Of a stretch of 23,848 nucleotides of DNA, positions 1 through 7,799 are shown piece by piece. The notes beneath the pieces were generated by a model, which was not told the DNA's origin, made no database searches, and worked only from the letters and a program-made list of their open reading frames with translations. How positions within the stretch are numbered: position 1 is the first letter of the stretch; the number at the start of each line of letters is the position of its first letter. Source of the DNA: an uncultured Nesterenkonia sp. Lineage in GTDB: Bacteria; Actinomycetota; Actinomycetes; Actinomycetales; Micrococcaceae. The stretch spans positions 1-23,848 of the forward strand of contig CAMIAK010000020.1 of NCBI GenBank assembly GCA_946222885.1. Reading direction: 5' to 3'. Position numbers and translations under genes: made by a program.

Positions 1-67
1 ATCTACTCCTCGCCGGATAACCCGCTGCTGTTGCGACGACCCCTAGAAACCGCCCGGTCCGGAGCGG

Positions 68-1039
68 TCAGACGTCCCTGAGGAGGGGACGCCGATCACA
101 GATCGCGGCGATCATCCGCGCAGGGTAGTTGGTGGTCATCTCCTCCACGCCCAGGGAGAGCAGCAGAGCGGCGTCGGACGGGGAGTCCACCGTCCAGACC
201 CGCAGCCGCAGCCCGCGCGCCTGCCAGGCCTTGACCTCGGCGCGGCGGGCCCGGACCAGGCCGATGCCCGGCCCTGCGTAGCCCACATGGGCGTTCCAGA
301 CCAGCGCCTCGGCGTCGCGGAGCGCGCTGCGCATCACCGCCGCGGCGAAGGGCCGCACCACTGCGGAGAACCGCAGATGCTCCACCTGCCGGTCCACATG
401 CTGCTCGGTCAGCGTGTCGAAGAGGGCGCAGAGCTTCTCCGCCGGCACCAGCTCCGCCAGATGCCTCAGCGACCCGGGGTAGAAGCTCATGAAGGTCACG
501 TCCACCGTATGGGTGGGCGCTCCGGCGAGGTCGCGGCAGGCGATCGTGGAGGTCTCCGGGTCCCACCCGTGGGCCAGCAGGATCTGCAGGACGCGCTCCT
601 CCAGCTGATGCCCGAAGGGCGAGGGGTGTTTGAGCTCCAGCGCCAGCCCGACGTCCCGACCTGCCCCGGCCAGCAGCTCGAGCGTGTCCTGCAGGCTCAT
701 CAGCTGCTGATCCGCGGGGCCGTAGTGTGCCGGCAGCCGGGGCGTCTTCCAGCTGTGGACGTCCAAGCCGCGCATCTGCTGCCAGGTCATCGCGGCGAGG
801 GGTCCGTGCCCGTCCGAGGTGCGGTCGACGGTGGGATCGTGGAAGCAGACCACCTCGCCGTCGCGGGTCAGATGGAGATCGACCTCCAGGCCGTCGGCAC
901 CCTCCTCCAGGGCCCGCATATAGGCAGCACGGGTGTGCTCGGCGAAGAGCCCGGAGGAGCCGCGGTGCGCGAAAACCCGGGTCCGGCGTCGGGCGGGGGT
1001 GTGGGGTGAGCTGTCAGCGGGAGAGCCGTTGATCTGCAC
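68..1039 (-). CDS. Glycerophosphodiester phosphodiesterase family protein
   Basis: Predicted to hydrolyse glycerophosphodiesters to glycerol-3-phosphate and an alcohol. The 323-residue protein has the GDPD signature near its N-terminus: H25-R26 in FAHRG, E34 in the AEHT motif, E52 and D54 in LEVDLHL, and H67 in CFHDPT. The C-terminal WTVDSPSDAALLLSLGVEEM stretch matches the end of the family's TIM barrel. Length is ordinary for a single-domain bacterial GDPD. There is no signal peptide, so the protein is probably cytosolic. The start is GTG at 1039, chosen because a TACCCT hexamer lies 6 nt upstream, the spacing of a leaderless actinobacterial mRNA. The gene is separated from the EcsC-like gene by 128 bp holding a small hairpin. 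Substrate cannot be told from sequence. Confidence 0.88.
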   Translation of the reverse strand: MQINGSPADSSPHTPARRRTRVFAHRGSSGLFAEHTRAAYMRALEEGADGLEVDLHLTRDGEVVCFHDPTVDRTSDGHGPLAAMTWQQMRGLDVHSWKTPRLPAHYGPADQQLMSLQDTLELLAGAGRDVGLALELKHPSPFGHQLEERVLQILLAHGWDPETSTIACRDLAGAPTHTVDVTFMSFYPGSLRHLAELVPAEKLCALFDTLTEQHVDRQVEHLRFSAVVRPFAAAVMRSALRDAEALVWNAHVGYAGPGIGLVRARRAEVKAWQARGLRLRVWTVDSPSDAALLLSLGVEEMTTNYPARMIAAICDRRPLLRDV

Positions 1040-1051
1040 AGCTCCAGGGTA
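1040..1051 (-). promoter_or_regulatory. Putative leaderless promoter (-10) of the GDPD gene
   Basis: On the minus strand TACCCT is followed by exactly 6 nt and then the GTG start. This would place the transcription start on the start codon. No convincing -35 is seen. The assignment rests on spacing and on the same arrangement at several other genes here. Confidence 0.35.
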
Positions 1052-1053
1052 GA

Positions 1054-1070
1054 GCCGTCAGGCTGACGGC
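1054..1070. repeat. Short perfect hairpin between EcsC-like and GDPD genes
   Basis: GCCGTCA, a 3-nt loop and TGACGGC form a perfect 7-bp stem. It lies after the stop of the EcsC-like gene and just upstream of the GDPD -10, so it could be a weak terminator or an operator. No T-run follows it. Confidence 0.4.
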
Positions 1071-1167
1071 CGCTGGTGCACCTGCCGTCGGCCGGGGGAA
1101 GCTGTGATGAACGTCGGATGAACCGGGTCCGGCCGCGCCGCCGATGTACGGGACAGGAACCGGTTCC

Positions 1168-2262
1168 TCAGCCCTGTCCGCGCCCCTGACGGGCCTGCTG
1201 GGCCTTCTCCAGGCGGCGCTGCGCCCTCTCCACGCGGCGGTCGGCCTCCTCGACCTTCAGCTGCCGGCGCCGTCCCCGGATCTCGTCCCGGCGCTCCTGG
1301 CGGATCGCCTTCTGCTCGCTCTTGAGCTCCTTCTTCTTCCCGCGGCGCTCCCGCCGGTCGGCCCGCAGCTTCTCCCGGTCCAGCGCCCGGCGCATGTCCT
1401 CGATGAGTGCGCGCGGCGTCTCCTCAGGGAGCTCTCCGAAGGTCTTGTGCGCAGTGGTCACGATCTGCTTGGCCAGCATGCGGTTGGCCGCGCCCCCGAC
1501 CACCGCACCGATGCCGAAGGGGATCGCGCGGGCGACCATGGAGGTGCCCCGGCGGACGAAGAAGCGGCGGATGAAGTGCCGCTTGAGCTGGTTGGCGATG
1601 ATCCCGCCCATCCCGGTGGACCCGGCCAGCGAGTTCATCGGGACCAGGGAGGAATAGGGCCCGACGCCCCGGCCGTCCGCCTGCTCGGAGAGCTCGCCGA
1701 GGAGCTTGCGTCCCTCCTCCCCCAGCATCACCGCCATGACCAGGTACTGGGCGCGCTCCGGGTCCTCGGTGGAGATCCCGGAGAGCTCGGCGATGGACTG
1801 GGCGTAGACGGCGCTGGTCTCCAGGAAGCCGCCGGTGGCGAAGGCGGAGAGCCCCAGGGAGGCCACGGTCCCGACGGCGGGCACCGCGGCGGTGGCGCCG
1901 ATGGCCGCCCCGCTGCCGGTCATGACCCGCATGAACTCCTTGTCCAGCTCGCGGGCCATCTGGCGGTTGCTCAGCGTGGGATGCTTCTTGCGCAGCCGGC
2001 GCAGATTGGCCAGCACCAGGGGGCGCTGCACCGTCACCGCACGGGTCAGCCAGCTCTCCGCGGAGGGGGTCAGGTTTCCGTTCTCGTCGAAGGCCTGCTT
2101 GGAGACCAGGGAGACGGTCTGCTGGGCGAAGAAGCCCCCGGCGGCTGTGCGCATCAGGGACTTGTTCTGCTTGGCCCGCTTCCTCTGCTTGGCCGGCCGG
2201 GAAGCCGGCACCGCAGGCCGCTCGACGGAGGCTCCGCCGGGGATCATGTCCTTGGAGGCCAT
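1168..2262 (-). CDS. EcsC-like family protein with basic coiled-coil tail
   Basis: A 364-residue protein of unknown function. The middle (about residues 90-270) resembles the EcsC family: glycine/alanine-rich hydrophobic helices (GSGAAIGATAAVPAVGTVAS and FGIGAVVGGAANRML) around a conserved YLVMAVMLGEEG segment. The N-terminus is Lys/Arg-rich. The last 80 residues are an extremely charged helix full of K, R, E and Q, probably a coiled coil or nucleic-acid or membrane-surface contact. The ATG at 2262 lies 2 nt after the stop of the upstream EEP-like gene, so the two are surely co-transcribed. The family assignment comes from sequence character and I hold it moderately. No catalytic motif is visible. 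Confidence 0.7.
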   Translation of the reverse strand: MASKDMIPGGASVERPAVPASRPAKQRKRAKQNKSLMRTAAGGFFAQQTVSLVSKQAFDENGNLTPSAESWLTRAVTVQRPLVLANLRRLRKKHPTLSNRQMARELDKEFMRVMTGSGAAIGATAAVPAVGTVASLGLSAFATGGFLETSAVYAQSIAELSGISTEDPERAQYLVMAVMLGEEGRKLLGELSEQADGRGVGPYSSLVPMNSLAGSTGMGGIIANQLKRHFIRRFFVRRGTSMVARAIPFGIGAVVGGAANRMLAKQIVTTAHKTFGELPEETPRALIEDMRRALDREKLRADRRERRGKKKELKSEQKAIRQERRDEIRGRRRQLKVEEADRRVERAQRRLEKAQQARQGRGQG

Positions 2263-2264
2263 GC

Positions 2265-3542
2265 TCAGAGCTCTCCGAGGTCGACCCAGACCAGGCGGTC
2301 GTCCAGCGAATGCGGCTGCTCCGGGTCCACCAGCTCGAAGCCGAACTCGCCCTCGCCGGGCCAGAACACGCCGGAGCCGCTGACCTCCAGGCCGGAGGCG
2401 GGCAGCGCATAGGAGCTGCGCACATCGGAGGCGCCCGGCACCGCACGGGTGTCCTGCTCGCCGGTGCCGTCCTCGCTGCCGGGCCGGGCGCTCAGCGGCG
2501 CCTCGCTGACTGCGGCGGGCTCGGGGTCCTGCAGGGCGTAGGAGCCCAGGAGGGAGCCGAGGTCCTGGATCTCTGCGTCCAGCCCGTGCGGGCTGACCGG
2601 CTGGCCCAGCAGCACGAAGCGGCTGCCGGCCGGCAGCGGGCCCTCCTGGCCCTCGTCGTCATAGAGGTACCAGCCGTCTCCGGTGACGTAGTCGGTGACC
2701 ATGCGACGCTCGTCGCTGCTGCGCTCCAGGTCCACATCTCCGGGGCTCTGCGGCAGCGCCACCGAGCTGGCCACCACGTGGATGACCTCGCCGTCCACCG
2801 AGACCGGGACGTCCCAGAGGGTGGCGCTGGGCAGGCGCAGCACCGACCGCTCCAGCTCGGAGAAGTCCTCCTCATCCATGGAGTTCTCCGGCATGTCGTC
2901 CCAGAGGAACTCCTGGAAGGTCCGGACCTCGTCCTCCTGGATCGGATGCTTGGAGAGGACCACTGTGCCGTAGTGGCCGGGGTACTCCCCATAGCCGAGG
3001 GCGTCGGAGGGGCCGCCGATGACGCCGTCGCCGTCGAGGTCCGCCCCGGAGTCCACCCCGGAGTTGGTCTCAGCGGTGAAGACATGGGGATAGTCGAGGG
3101 GCTCCTGGCCGTTCTGCCCGACGGCGAGGTACTCCTCATTGAGGGTCTCGGCGATCTGGCCCTGCTCGTCATAGCTGACCCCGGTGAGGACCAGGACGTC
3201 CGGGGCGTTGAGCTGAGCAGTCTCCGCCAGGGTCCGCGCCTCGGGGAGGCCGTCGCGCAGATCGGCGAGGACGTCGTCGGCGGAGCTGCCGGTCAGGTCT
3301 GCGCTGAGCGTGGCGACCCGAAGGTCCTCCGGACCCTTCTCCACCGTGGTGGCCCCGGCGTCGGCCTCCTGGGAGGTTCCGGAGGCGACCGGCTGGCCCG
3401 GCGTCGGGTAGCCGGGGGAATCCGGCGATGCCTGCGCTCCGGCGGTGCCGAGGAGGATGAGTCCGGCTGCGGCGGAGAGGGCGGCTCCGCTCCTGGATGC
3501 TCTCCTCCGCAGGGCAGCGGAGACGGTCAGGCCAGTGGGCAT
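2265..3542 (-). CDS. Secreted EEP-fold protein, probably catalytically inactive
   Basis: Resembles the secreted actinobacterial endonuclease/exonuclease/phosphatase-like family. It has a signal peptide (RRR followed by a hydrophobic stretch to about residue 38), the family segment ADLDGDGVIGGPSDALGYGEYPGHYG (split by its acidic loop), WDVPV, and a C-terminal DRLVWVDL. The catalytic positions of the EEP fold look replaced. The first-strand Asn region reads TLSADL (78-83), the NE position reads LTGVSYDE (119-126), GDxN reads GQPVSP (313-318), and SDH reads LDD (near 413-415). I infer a non-enzymatic secreted paralog. ATG at 3542 was chosen because a signal peptide follows and TACGGT lies 7 nt upstream. 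ATG 3560 and TTG 3578 are alternatives. Confidence 0.72.
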   Translation of the reverse strand: MPTGLTVSAALRRRASRSGAALSAAAGLILLGTAGAQASPDSPGYPTPGQPVASGTSQEADAGATTVEKGPEDLRVATLSADLTGSSADDVLADLRDGLPEARTLAETAQLNAPDVLVLTGVSYDEQGQIAETLNEEYLAVGQNGQEPLDYPHVFTAETNSGVDSGADLDGDGVIGGPSDALGYGEYPGHYGTVVLSKHPIQEDEVRTFQEFLWDDMPENSMDEEDFSELERSVLRLPSATLWDVPVSVDGEVIHVVASSVALPQSPGDVDLERSSDERRMVTDYVTGDGWYLYDDEGQEGPLPAGSRFVLLGQPVSPHGLDAEIQDLGSLLGSYALQDPEPAAVSEAPLSARPGSEDGTGEQDTRAVPGASDVRSSYALPASGLEVSGSGVFWPGEGEFGFELVDPEQPHSLDDRLVWVDLGEL

Positions 3543-3646
3543 GGGTACCACCGTAGCCATCCGCCCAGGGCGTGCCAACCCGTTCCCGGAAGATTGTGGA
3601 ACACGTTATGAAGGTGTAACACGGAGGCGGTCGCTGACTCCTGTTC

Positions 3647-3675
3647 TTGCAGGACCGTCTGTATGGTTGCCTAAT
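3647..3675 (+). promoter_or_regulatory. Candidate promoter of the BCCT transporter gene
   Basis: TTGCAG (3647-3652) is followed after 17 nt by CCTAAT (3670-3675), about 40 nt upstream of the BCCT start codon. Match to the vegetative consensus is partial. The stretch is locally A/T-richer than its surroundings. Confidence 0.3.
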
Positions 3676-3699
3676 GGAACGCGGATTTTTGGTATTAGA

Positions 3700-3710
3700 C
3701 GAGGAGGAAG
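3700..3710 (+). promoter_or_regulatory. Ribosome binding site deciding the BCCT start
   Basis: CGAGGAGGAAG lies 4 nt before the ATG at 3715. This strong Shine-Dalgarno sequence fixes the start inside a longer open frame. Confidence 0.8.
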
Positions 3711-3714
3711 TTTC

Positions 3715-5829
3715 ATGGCTTCGCAACCCGAAGCACAGTTGAGGGACTGGTCCCTCTCTGATGTCTGGCGGGGGCTGAACAAACCCGTGTTCATCCCTGC
3801 GGTCATCATCATCGTCGGCGGGCTCATCTTCGCCACCTGGTTCGGCGCCGAGCACGGCGACGAGGCGTTCGAGACCCTCAACGCCACCATCGTGGACGGC
3901 ATCGGCTGGTGGTACGTGCTCCTGGGTGCGGCCTTCGTGGTCTTCGCCTTCTGGGCCGGCCTCTCCAAGGCCGGCAACATCCGCCTCGGCCGCGATGACG
4001 AGAAGCCTGAGTTCTCGCTGGGCTCCTGGTTCACCATGCTCTTCGCCGCCGGCATGGGCATCGGCCTGGTCTTCTGGGGCGTGGCCGAGCCGCTGTGGCA
4101 CTTCGTGGCCCCGCCCGAGGTGACCGGTGACGTCGGCTTCGACGAGGGAGGCGCCCTGATCGGGGGCACCCAGTCGGCCGCGATGGGCGACGCCATGGGA
4201 CAGACCATCTTCCACTGGGGCCTGCACGCCTGGGCGATGTACGTCGTCGTCGGCCTGGGCCTGGCCTACATGACCTTCCGCCGCGGACGTCCGCTGTCGG
4301 TGCGCTGGCTGCTGGAGCCGATCTTCGGCCGCAAGCTCATCGAGTCCTGGGTGGGCCACGTGATCGACGTGGTCGCCATCGTGGGCACCGTCTTCGGCAT
4401 CGTGACCTCGCTGGGTCTGGGCACCCAGCAGATCGCCGGCGGCCTGGGCTTCATGGACTGGGCCGATCCGGAGAACCCGGCTCTGCTGACCGTGCTGGTC
4501 GCGGTCATCATGGCGATCGCCACCATCTCGGTGGTGACCGGCGTGAACAAGGGCCTGAAGTGGCTGTCGAACTTCAACATGGTGATCGCCGCGCTGATGG
4601 CGTTCTTCGTGCTGATCGCCGGCCCGACCCTGTTCCTGCTGCAGTCCTTCGTGGGCAACATCGGCGAGTACCTGATGGCCTTCCCGCAGCTGCTCTTCGA
4701 GACCGGCGCAGACTACGCCGGCGGCGACGGCGAGGGTCTCGCCGGAGCATGGTCCGCCGACTGGACCATCTACTACTGGGGCTGGTGGATGAGCTGGGCG
4801 CCGTTCGTCGGCATGTTCATCGCCCGCATCTCCCGCGGCCGGACCATCCGTGAGTTCGTCCTGGGCGTGCTGCTGGCCCCCACCCTGATCGGCATCCTGT
4901 GGTTCTCGATCTTCGGCTCCTCCGGCCTGTGGTACCAGGTCACCGAGGGCAATATGCTCGTCGACGACGGCGAGGGCGGCGAGACCGTCGGCAACGACGA
5001 GTCGCTGTTCCTGCTGCTGGAGAACCTGCCGCTGACCGAGATCCTGGCCGTGGTCGCCATCATGGTGATCACCATCTTCTTCATCACCTCCGGCGACTCC
5101 GGCTCCCTGGTCACCGACGTCCTCTCCTACGGCGGACGCACCGAGACCCCCAAGCTGAGCCGTGTCTTCTGGACGGTGCTGATCGCCGTGACCGCCATCG
5201 TGCTGCTGGCCGCGGCCCAGGATCCGGCGGCGTCCCTGCGCGTGCTGCAGGTCGCCTCGATCTCCGCGGCGGCCCCGCTCTCGATCGTCTACGCGCTGGC
5301 GATGCTCGCTCAGATCCGCCTGTACGTCTACGAAGGCCGCACGGCTGCACGCTATGTGCGGGTCCGCCGCCACGCCACCAAGGCGGCCCTGGTCAACGTG
5401 GCCCGCGAAGAGGCCGGGGCAGAGGACGGCCAGGCGGTGGAGCGCAATCTGCTCACCCTGCTGGGGCGGCAGACCAGCTCGCTGCGCGGCATGTTCGGCG
5501 GCGCCTCCGCCACCCTGGCGGGCCTGCCCGCCGGCACCGGCGTGCGGAAGCTGGCCGAGGGCAAGGCGAACGACGACCTGGTCATCGCTGTGGAGGACGT
5601 CCCGGCCCACGCGACCACTGTGGACACCGAGTCCGGCGTCCTCGGCTGGAACCGCGAGGACGGCTACCGCGATCCGCTGAGCGACACCGGCTTCGAGACC
5701 CCCGAGTACGCGGAGTCCTATGAGGGCTGGGAGCACCAGGCTGAGGAGTACTTCGACGAGACGGTCGCCACCGGCACCATCCCCGTCGTGGACCCTGAGC
5801 AGGAGGACCCCGGGACCGCCGGGAGGTAG
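3715..5829 (+). CDS. BCCT family (betaine/choline/carnitine) transporter
   Basis: A membrane carrier that imports quaternary ammonium osmolytes such as glycine betaine or choline, usually with sodium. The 704-residue protein carries the BCCT signatures: AGMGIGLVFWGVAEP at about residues 112-126, the glycine-rich sodium/betaine-site helix, and the Trp-rich YYWGWWMSWAPFVGMF segment near 350-370. About twelve hydrophobic helices are followed by a roughly 160-residue soluble tail that is basic first and then strongly acidic. ATG 3715 was chosen because GAGGAGGAAG sits 4 nt upstream. The reading frame is open further upstream but lacks family sequence there. The gene stands alone, divergent from the EEP-like gene and convergent with the aldo/keto reductase. 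It fits osmoprotection. The exact substrate is not resolved. Confidence 0.93.
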   Translation: MASQPEAQLRDWSLSDVWRGLNKPVFIPAVIIIVGGLIFATWFGAEHGDEAFETLNATIVDGIGWWYVLLGAAFVVFAFWAGLSKAGNIRLGRDDEKPEFSLGSWFTMLFAAGMGIGLVFWGVAEPLWHFVAPPEVTGDVGFDEGGALIGGTQSAAMGDAMGQTIFHWGLHAWAMYVVVGLGLAYMTFRRGRPLSVRWLLEPIFGRKLIESWVGHVIDVVAIVGTVFGIVTSLGLGTQQIAGGLGFMDWADPENPALLTVLVAVIMAIATISVVTGVNKGLKWLSNFNMVIAALMAFFVLIAGPTLFLLQSFVGNIGEYLMAFPQLLFETGADYAGGDGEGLAGAWSADWTIYYWGWWMSWAPFVGMFIARISRGRTIREFVLGVLLAPTLIGILWFSIFGSSGLWYQVTEGNMLVDDGEGGETVGNDESLFLLLENLPLTEILAVVAIMVITIFFITSGDSGSLVTDVLSYGGRTETPKLSRVFWTVLIAVTAIVLLAAAQDPAASLRVLQVASISAAAPLSIVYALAMLAQIRLYVYEGRTAARYVRVRRHATKAALVNVAREEAGAEDGQAVERNLLTLLGRQTSSLRGMFGGASATLAGLPAGTGVRKLAEGKANDDLVIAVEDVPAHATTVDTESGVLGWNREDGYRDPLSDTGFETPEYAESYEGWEHQAEEYFDETVATGTIPVVDPEQEDPGTAGR

Positions 5830-5838
5830 TCCTCAGCT

Positions 5839-5901
5839 CACAGAGAGGAGCCCCGGCCGGGCCGCCCGATGAGGCGGTTCCGGCCGGGGCTCCTCTCTGT
5901 G
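5839..5901. terminator. Bidirectional terminator between BCCT and aldo/keto reductase
   Basis: The arms 5839-5860 and 5880-5901 are perfectly complementary over 22 bp (starting CACAGAGAGGAGCCCC). The loop itself contains GCCGCC and GGCGGT, which can extend the stem. It sits between two convergent stop codons, as expected for a shared terminator. A/T runs at the ends are absent, as is common in high-GC genomes. Confidence 0.85.
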
Positions 5902-5922
5902 TCCAGAAGGCGCTCGGGGCGC

Positions 5923-6750
5923 TCAGATGTTGAAGCTGTCCGGGTGTTTGCCGGTGCGGCCGTCGCGCTCCAGGGCGTCGATCGCGGCGAGCTCGTCGTC
6001 AGTCAGCTCGAAGCCGAACACGTCGAAGTTGACGGCGATCCGCTCGGGGGTCACCGACTTGGGGAACAGGATGCGCCCCTGCTGCAGGTGCCAGCGGATG
6101 ACCACCTGCGCCGGGGAGACGCCGTGGGCCTCGGCGGCCCTGACCACCGGCTCGTCGCCGAAGACCGCACCCTGGGCCAGCGGGCTCCAGGCCTGGGTCT
6201 TGATGCCGTGCCTCTCATTGGCCGCCTGGGCCTCGCGCTGCTGCAGCGCCGGGTGAATCTCGATCTGGTTGACCGCCGGGGTCTTGGATCCCACCTCAGC
6301 CACCCGCTCCAGGTGGTGGGGCAGGAAGTTGGAGACGCCGATGCTGCGGGTCAGGCCCTCATCCTGCAGCTCCTCCATGTCCTTCCACGCCTCCAGGTAC
6401 TTCTCATCCTCCGGGGAGGGCCAGTGGATGAGGTAGAGGTCCACATAGTCCAGGCCCAGCTTCTCCAGGGAGGTGCGCAGGGCTGCCTTGGTGTTGCCGG
6501 CCTTGAAGTCGGTCACCCACAGCTTGGTGGTGATGTAGAGCTCCTCGCGCGGGATGCCGGAGGCCTCGATGGCACGGCCCACGCCCTCCTCGTTGCCGTA
6601 GATCGCGGCGGTGTCGATATGGCGGTAGCCGACCTTCAGCGCCTCGGCGACGACGGTCTCCGCCTCATCGGCAGGAACCTGCCAGACGCCGAAGCCCAGC
6701 TGGGGGATGGAGGTGCCGTCGTTGAGGGTGATCTCAGGTACTGCAGTCAT
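5923..6750 (-). CDS. Aldo/keto reductase (2,5-diketo-D-gluconate reductase-like)
   Basis: NADPH-dependent carbonyl reductase of the AKR superfamily, closest in style to the AKR5 group. The catalytic tetrad is visible: D46 in HIDTA, Y51 in IYGNE, K76 in TTKLW and H109 in IHWP. Later landmarks are SIGVSNF, the NQIEIHP segment and the cofactor region PKSVTPERIAVNFDVF. Length 275 is typical. The start has AAGG 7 nt upstream. A perfect 15-bp palindrome lies just upstream and may be an operator. The gene follows the LytTR regulator on the same strand by 80 bp, but no functional tie is evident. Substrate is unknown; roles in aldehyde detoxification or sugar ketone reduction are possible. Confidence 0.92.
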   Translation of the reverse strand: MTAVPEITLNDGTSIPQLGFGVWQVPADEAETVVAEALKVGYRHIDTAAIYGNEEGVGRAIEASGIPREELYITTKLWVTDFKAGNTKAALRTSLEKLGLDYVDLYLIHWPSPEDEKYLEAWKDMEELQDEGLTRSIGVSNFLPHHLERVAEVGSKTPAVNQIEIHPALQQREAQAANERHGIKTQAWSPLAQGAVFGDEPVVRAAEAHGVSPAQVVIRWHLQQGRILFPKSVTPERIAVNFDVFGFELTDDELAAIDALERDGRTGKHPDSFNI

Positions 6751-6761
6751 GGTGACCTTTC

Positions 6762-6776
6762 ATCAGAAGTTCTGAT
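6762..6776. promoter_or_regulatory. Candidate operator upstream of the aldo/keto reductase
   Basis: ATCAGAA-G-TTCTGAT is a perfect 7-1-7 palindrome ending 11 bp from the AKR start codon. Size and placement suit a dimeric repressor or activator of the MarR/HxlR/TetR kind. No such regulator gene is adjacent. Confidence 0.45.
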
Positions 6777-6830
6777 CCGGGGCATCCGAGACGATGCCTC
6801 CAGCTGGTCCGAACCGCGGCGGCGTCGTGC

Positions 6831-7685
6831 TCATTCCCGCAGACCCAGCCGGCGGCGGAGTTCGCGGGCATGGCGGCGGGAGACCTCCACGCGGCTGCGC
6901 TGGCGGTCGTTCATGACCAGCACCAGGGCACCGCGGAAGTCCGGGACCAGTTCGCGCACGTAGCGCAGGTTCACCAGGTAGGAGCGGTGCACCCGGCAGA
7001 AGTGGCCCTGGAGCCGGCGCTCGAGCTCGTTCAGGGAGAAGGACACCAGCACCCGCTCGTCGGCGAGCTTCAGCGAGGAGTAGCCGCGGGAGGCCGCCGC
7101 GTAGACGATGGACTCCCCCTGGACCAGCACCGTCCGCCCGTCCTTCTGGACCGGGATGCGCACCAGCGGAGGCTCGGCAGGGTGCGCCGGCTGCTGGGCC
7201 CCGGAGGGAGCGGCGGCCGGATGGTCGGCCTGGGCTCCCGCCTCCGGCGTCCCAGGGGAGGCAGGGTCCTCCCCCTCCCCCGCCTCTGTGCCGCCCCGCT
7301 CGGCTCCGGCCGCGAGCGCCCGCTCCACCGCGCGGCGGAACCGTTCGGCGTCGAAGGGTTTGACCAGATAGTCGGTGGCGGCCAGGTCGAAGGCGTCCAC
7401 GGCGTGATCGGGGTAGGCGGTGGTGAAGATGATCTGCGGGCGGCGGGCCATCCCGCGCAGCTCCCGGGCCACGTCCAGCCCGGTCAGCCCGGGCATCCGG
7501 ATGTCCAGGAAGACGAGGTCATAGTCCAGGGACTTCAGCAGCAGCAGGGCCTCCTCCCCGTTGGTGGCCTCGCCGACCACCTGCACCGGCCCGGCGTGGC
7601 CGACCTCCCCCACCTCGTCCAGCAGGTAGCGCAGCTCCTCCCGGGCGGGGGCTTCGTCGTCGACGATCAGGGCACGCGGCTGCAT
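6831..7685 (-). CDS. LytTR-family two-component response regulator
   Basis: A DNA-binding response regulator of 284 residues. The receiver domain (about 1-125) has acidic residues D9-D10-E11, the phosphoacceptor D61 in FLDIRMPG, T88/T89 and K109 in LVKPFD. A 45-residue Glu/Pro/Ala-rich linker follows. A LytTR domain (about 175-278) ends the protein with the characteristic FCRVHRSYLVNL and SRRHARELR. ATG at 7685 was chosen: TATACT lies exactly 6 nt upstream, giving a leaderless transcript, and the receiver fold begins at once. It follows the LytS-like kinase on the same strand, separated by a large palindrome. The likely targets are the adjacent carboxylate symporter genes, by analogy with LytS/LytTR systems that respond to pyruvate or related acids. 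That target is inference. Confidence 0.92.
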   Translation of the reverse strand: MQPRALIVDDEAPAREELRYLLDEVGEVGHAGPVQVVGEATNGEEALLLLKSLDYDLVFLDIRMPGLTGLDVARELRGMARRPQIIFTTAYPDHAVDAFDLAATDYLVKPFDAERFRRAVERALAAGAERGGTEAGEGEDPASPGTPEAGAQADHPAAAPSGAQQPAHPAEPPLVRIPVQKDGRTVLVQGESIVYAAASRGYSSLKLADERVLVSFSLNELERRLQGHFCRVHRSYLVNLRYVRELVPDFRGALVLVMNDRQRSRVEVSRRHARELRRRLGLRE

Positions 7686-7697
7686 GCGGCCAGTATA
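7686..7697 (-). promoter_or_regulatory. Leaderless promoter (-10) of the LytTR regulator
   Basis: TATACT on the minus strand, 6 nt before the ATG at 7685, is a near-consensus -10 at leaderless spacing. It lets the regulator be expressed independently of the kinase despite the palindrome between them. No clear -35 is seen. Confidence 0.55.
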
Positions 7698-7713
7698 TGT
7701 GCCCCACACCACA

Positions 7714-7785
7714 TGATTGCGCTGGGGTTTCAGCCCTTTTCAGCGGCTGACGGCCCTCATAAGGGCTGAAACCCCGCGCGAATCA
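7714..7785. repeat. Dispersed large palindrome, copy 1
   Basis: The left arm starts TGATTGCGCTGGGGTTTCAG and the right arm ends CTGAAACCCCGCGCGAATCA. The stem is about 25 bp with few mismatches around a 25-nt loop. The same architecture and core (GGGGTTTC[A/G]GCCC, then ATAAGGGC[T/C]GAAACCCC) recurs at 13960-14029. This copy sits between the kinase stop and the regulator start, so it could terminate or attenuate read-through. Confidence 0.8.
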
Positions 7786-7799
7786 CATCCAAGGGCTCC

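Noticed and set aside
1..67. Possible end of a further gene at the left edge
   Set aside because: No frame with recognisable content; too short to judge.
1144..2412. A 422-codon plus-strand frame opposite the EcsC-like gene
   Set aside because: Repetitive Leu/Gly/His-rich product with no family resemblance; the minus-strand frame is coherent.
3169..5736. A very long open frame on the minus strand opposite the BCCT gene
   Set aside because: Its product is low-complexity, rich in His, Gly, Asp and Gln, a typical antisense shadow of a high-GC gene. The plus-strand frame encodes a clear BCCT carrier.
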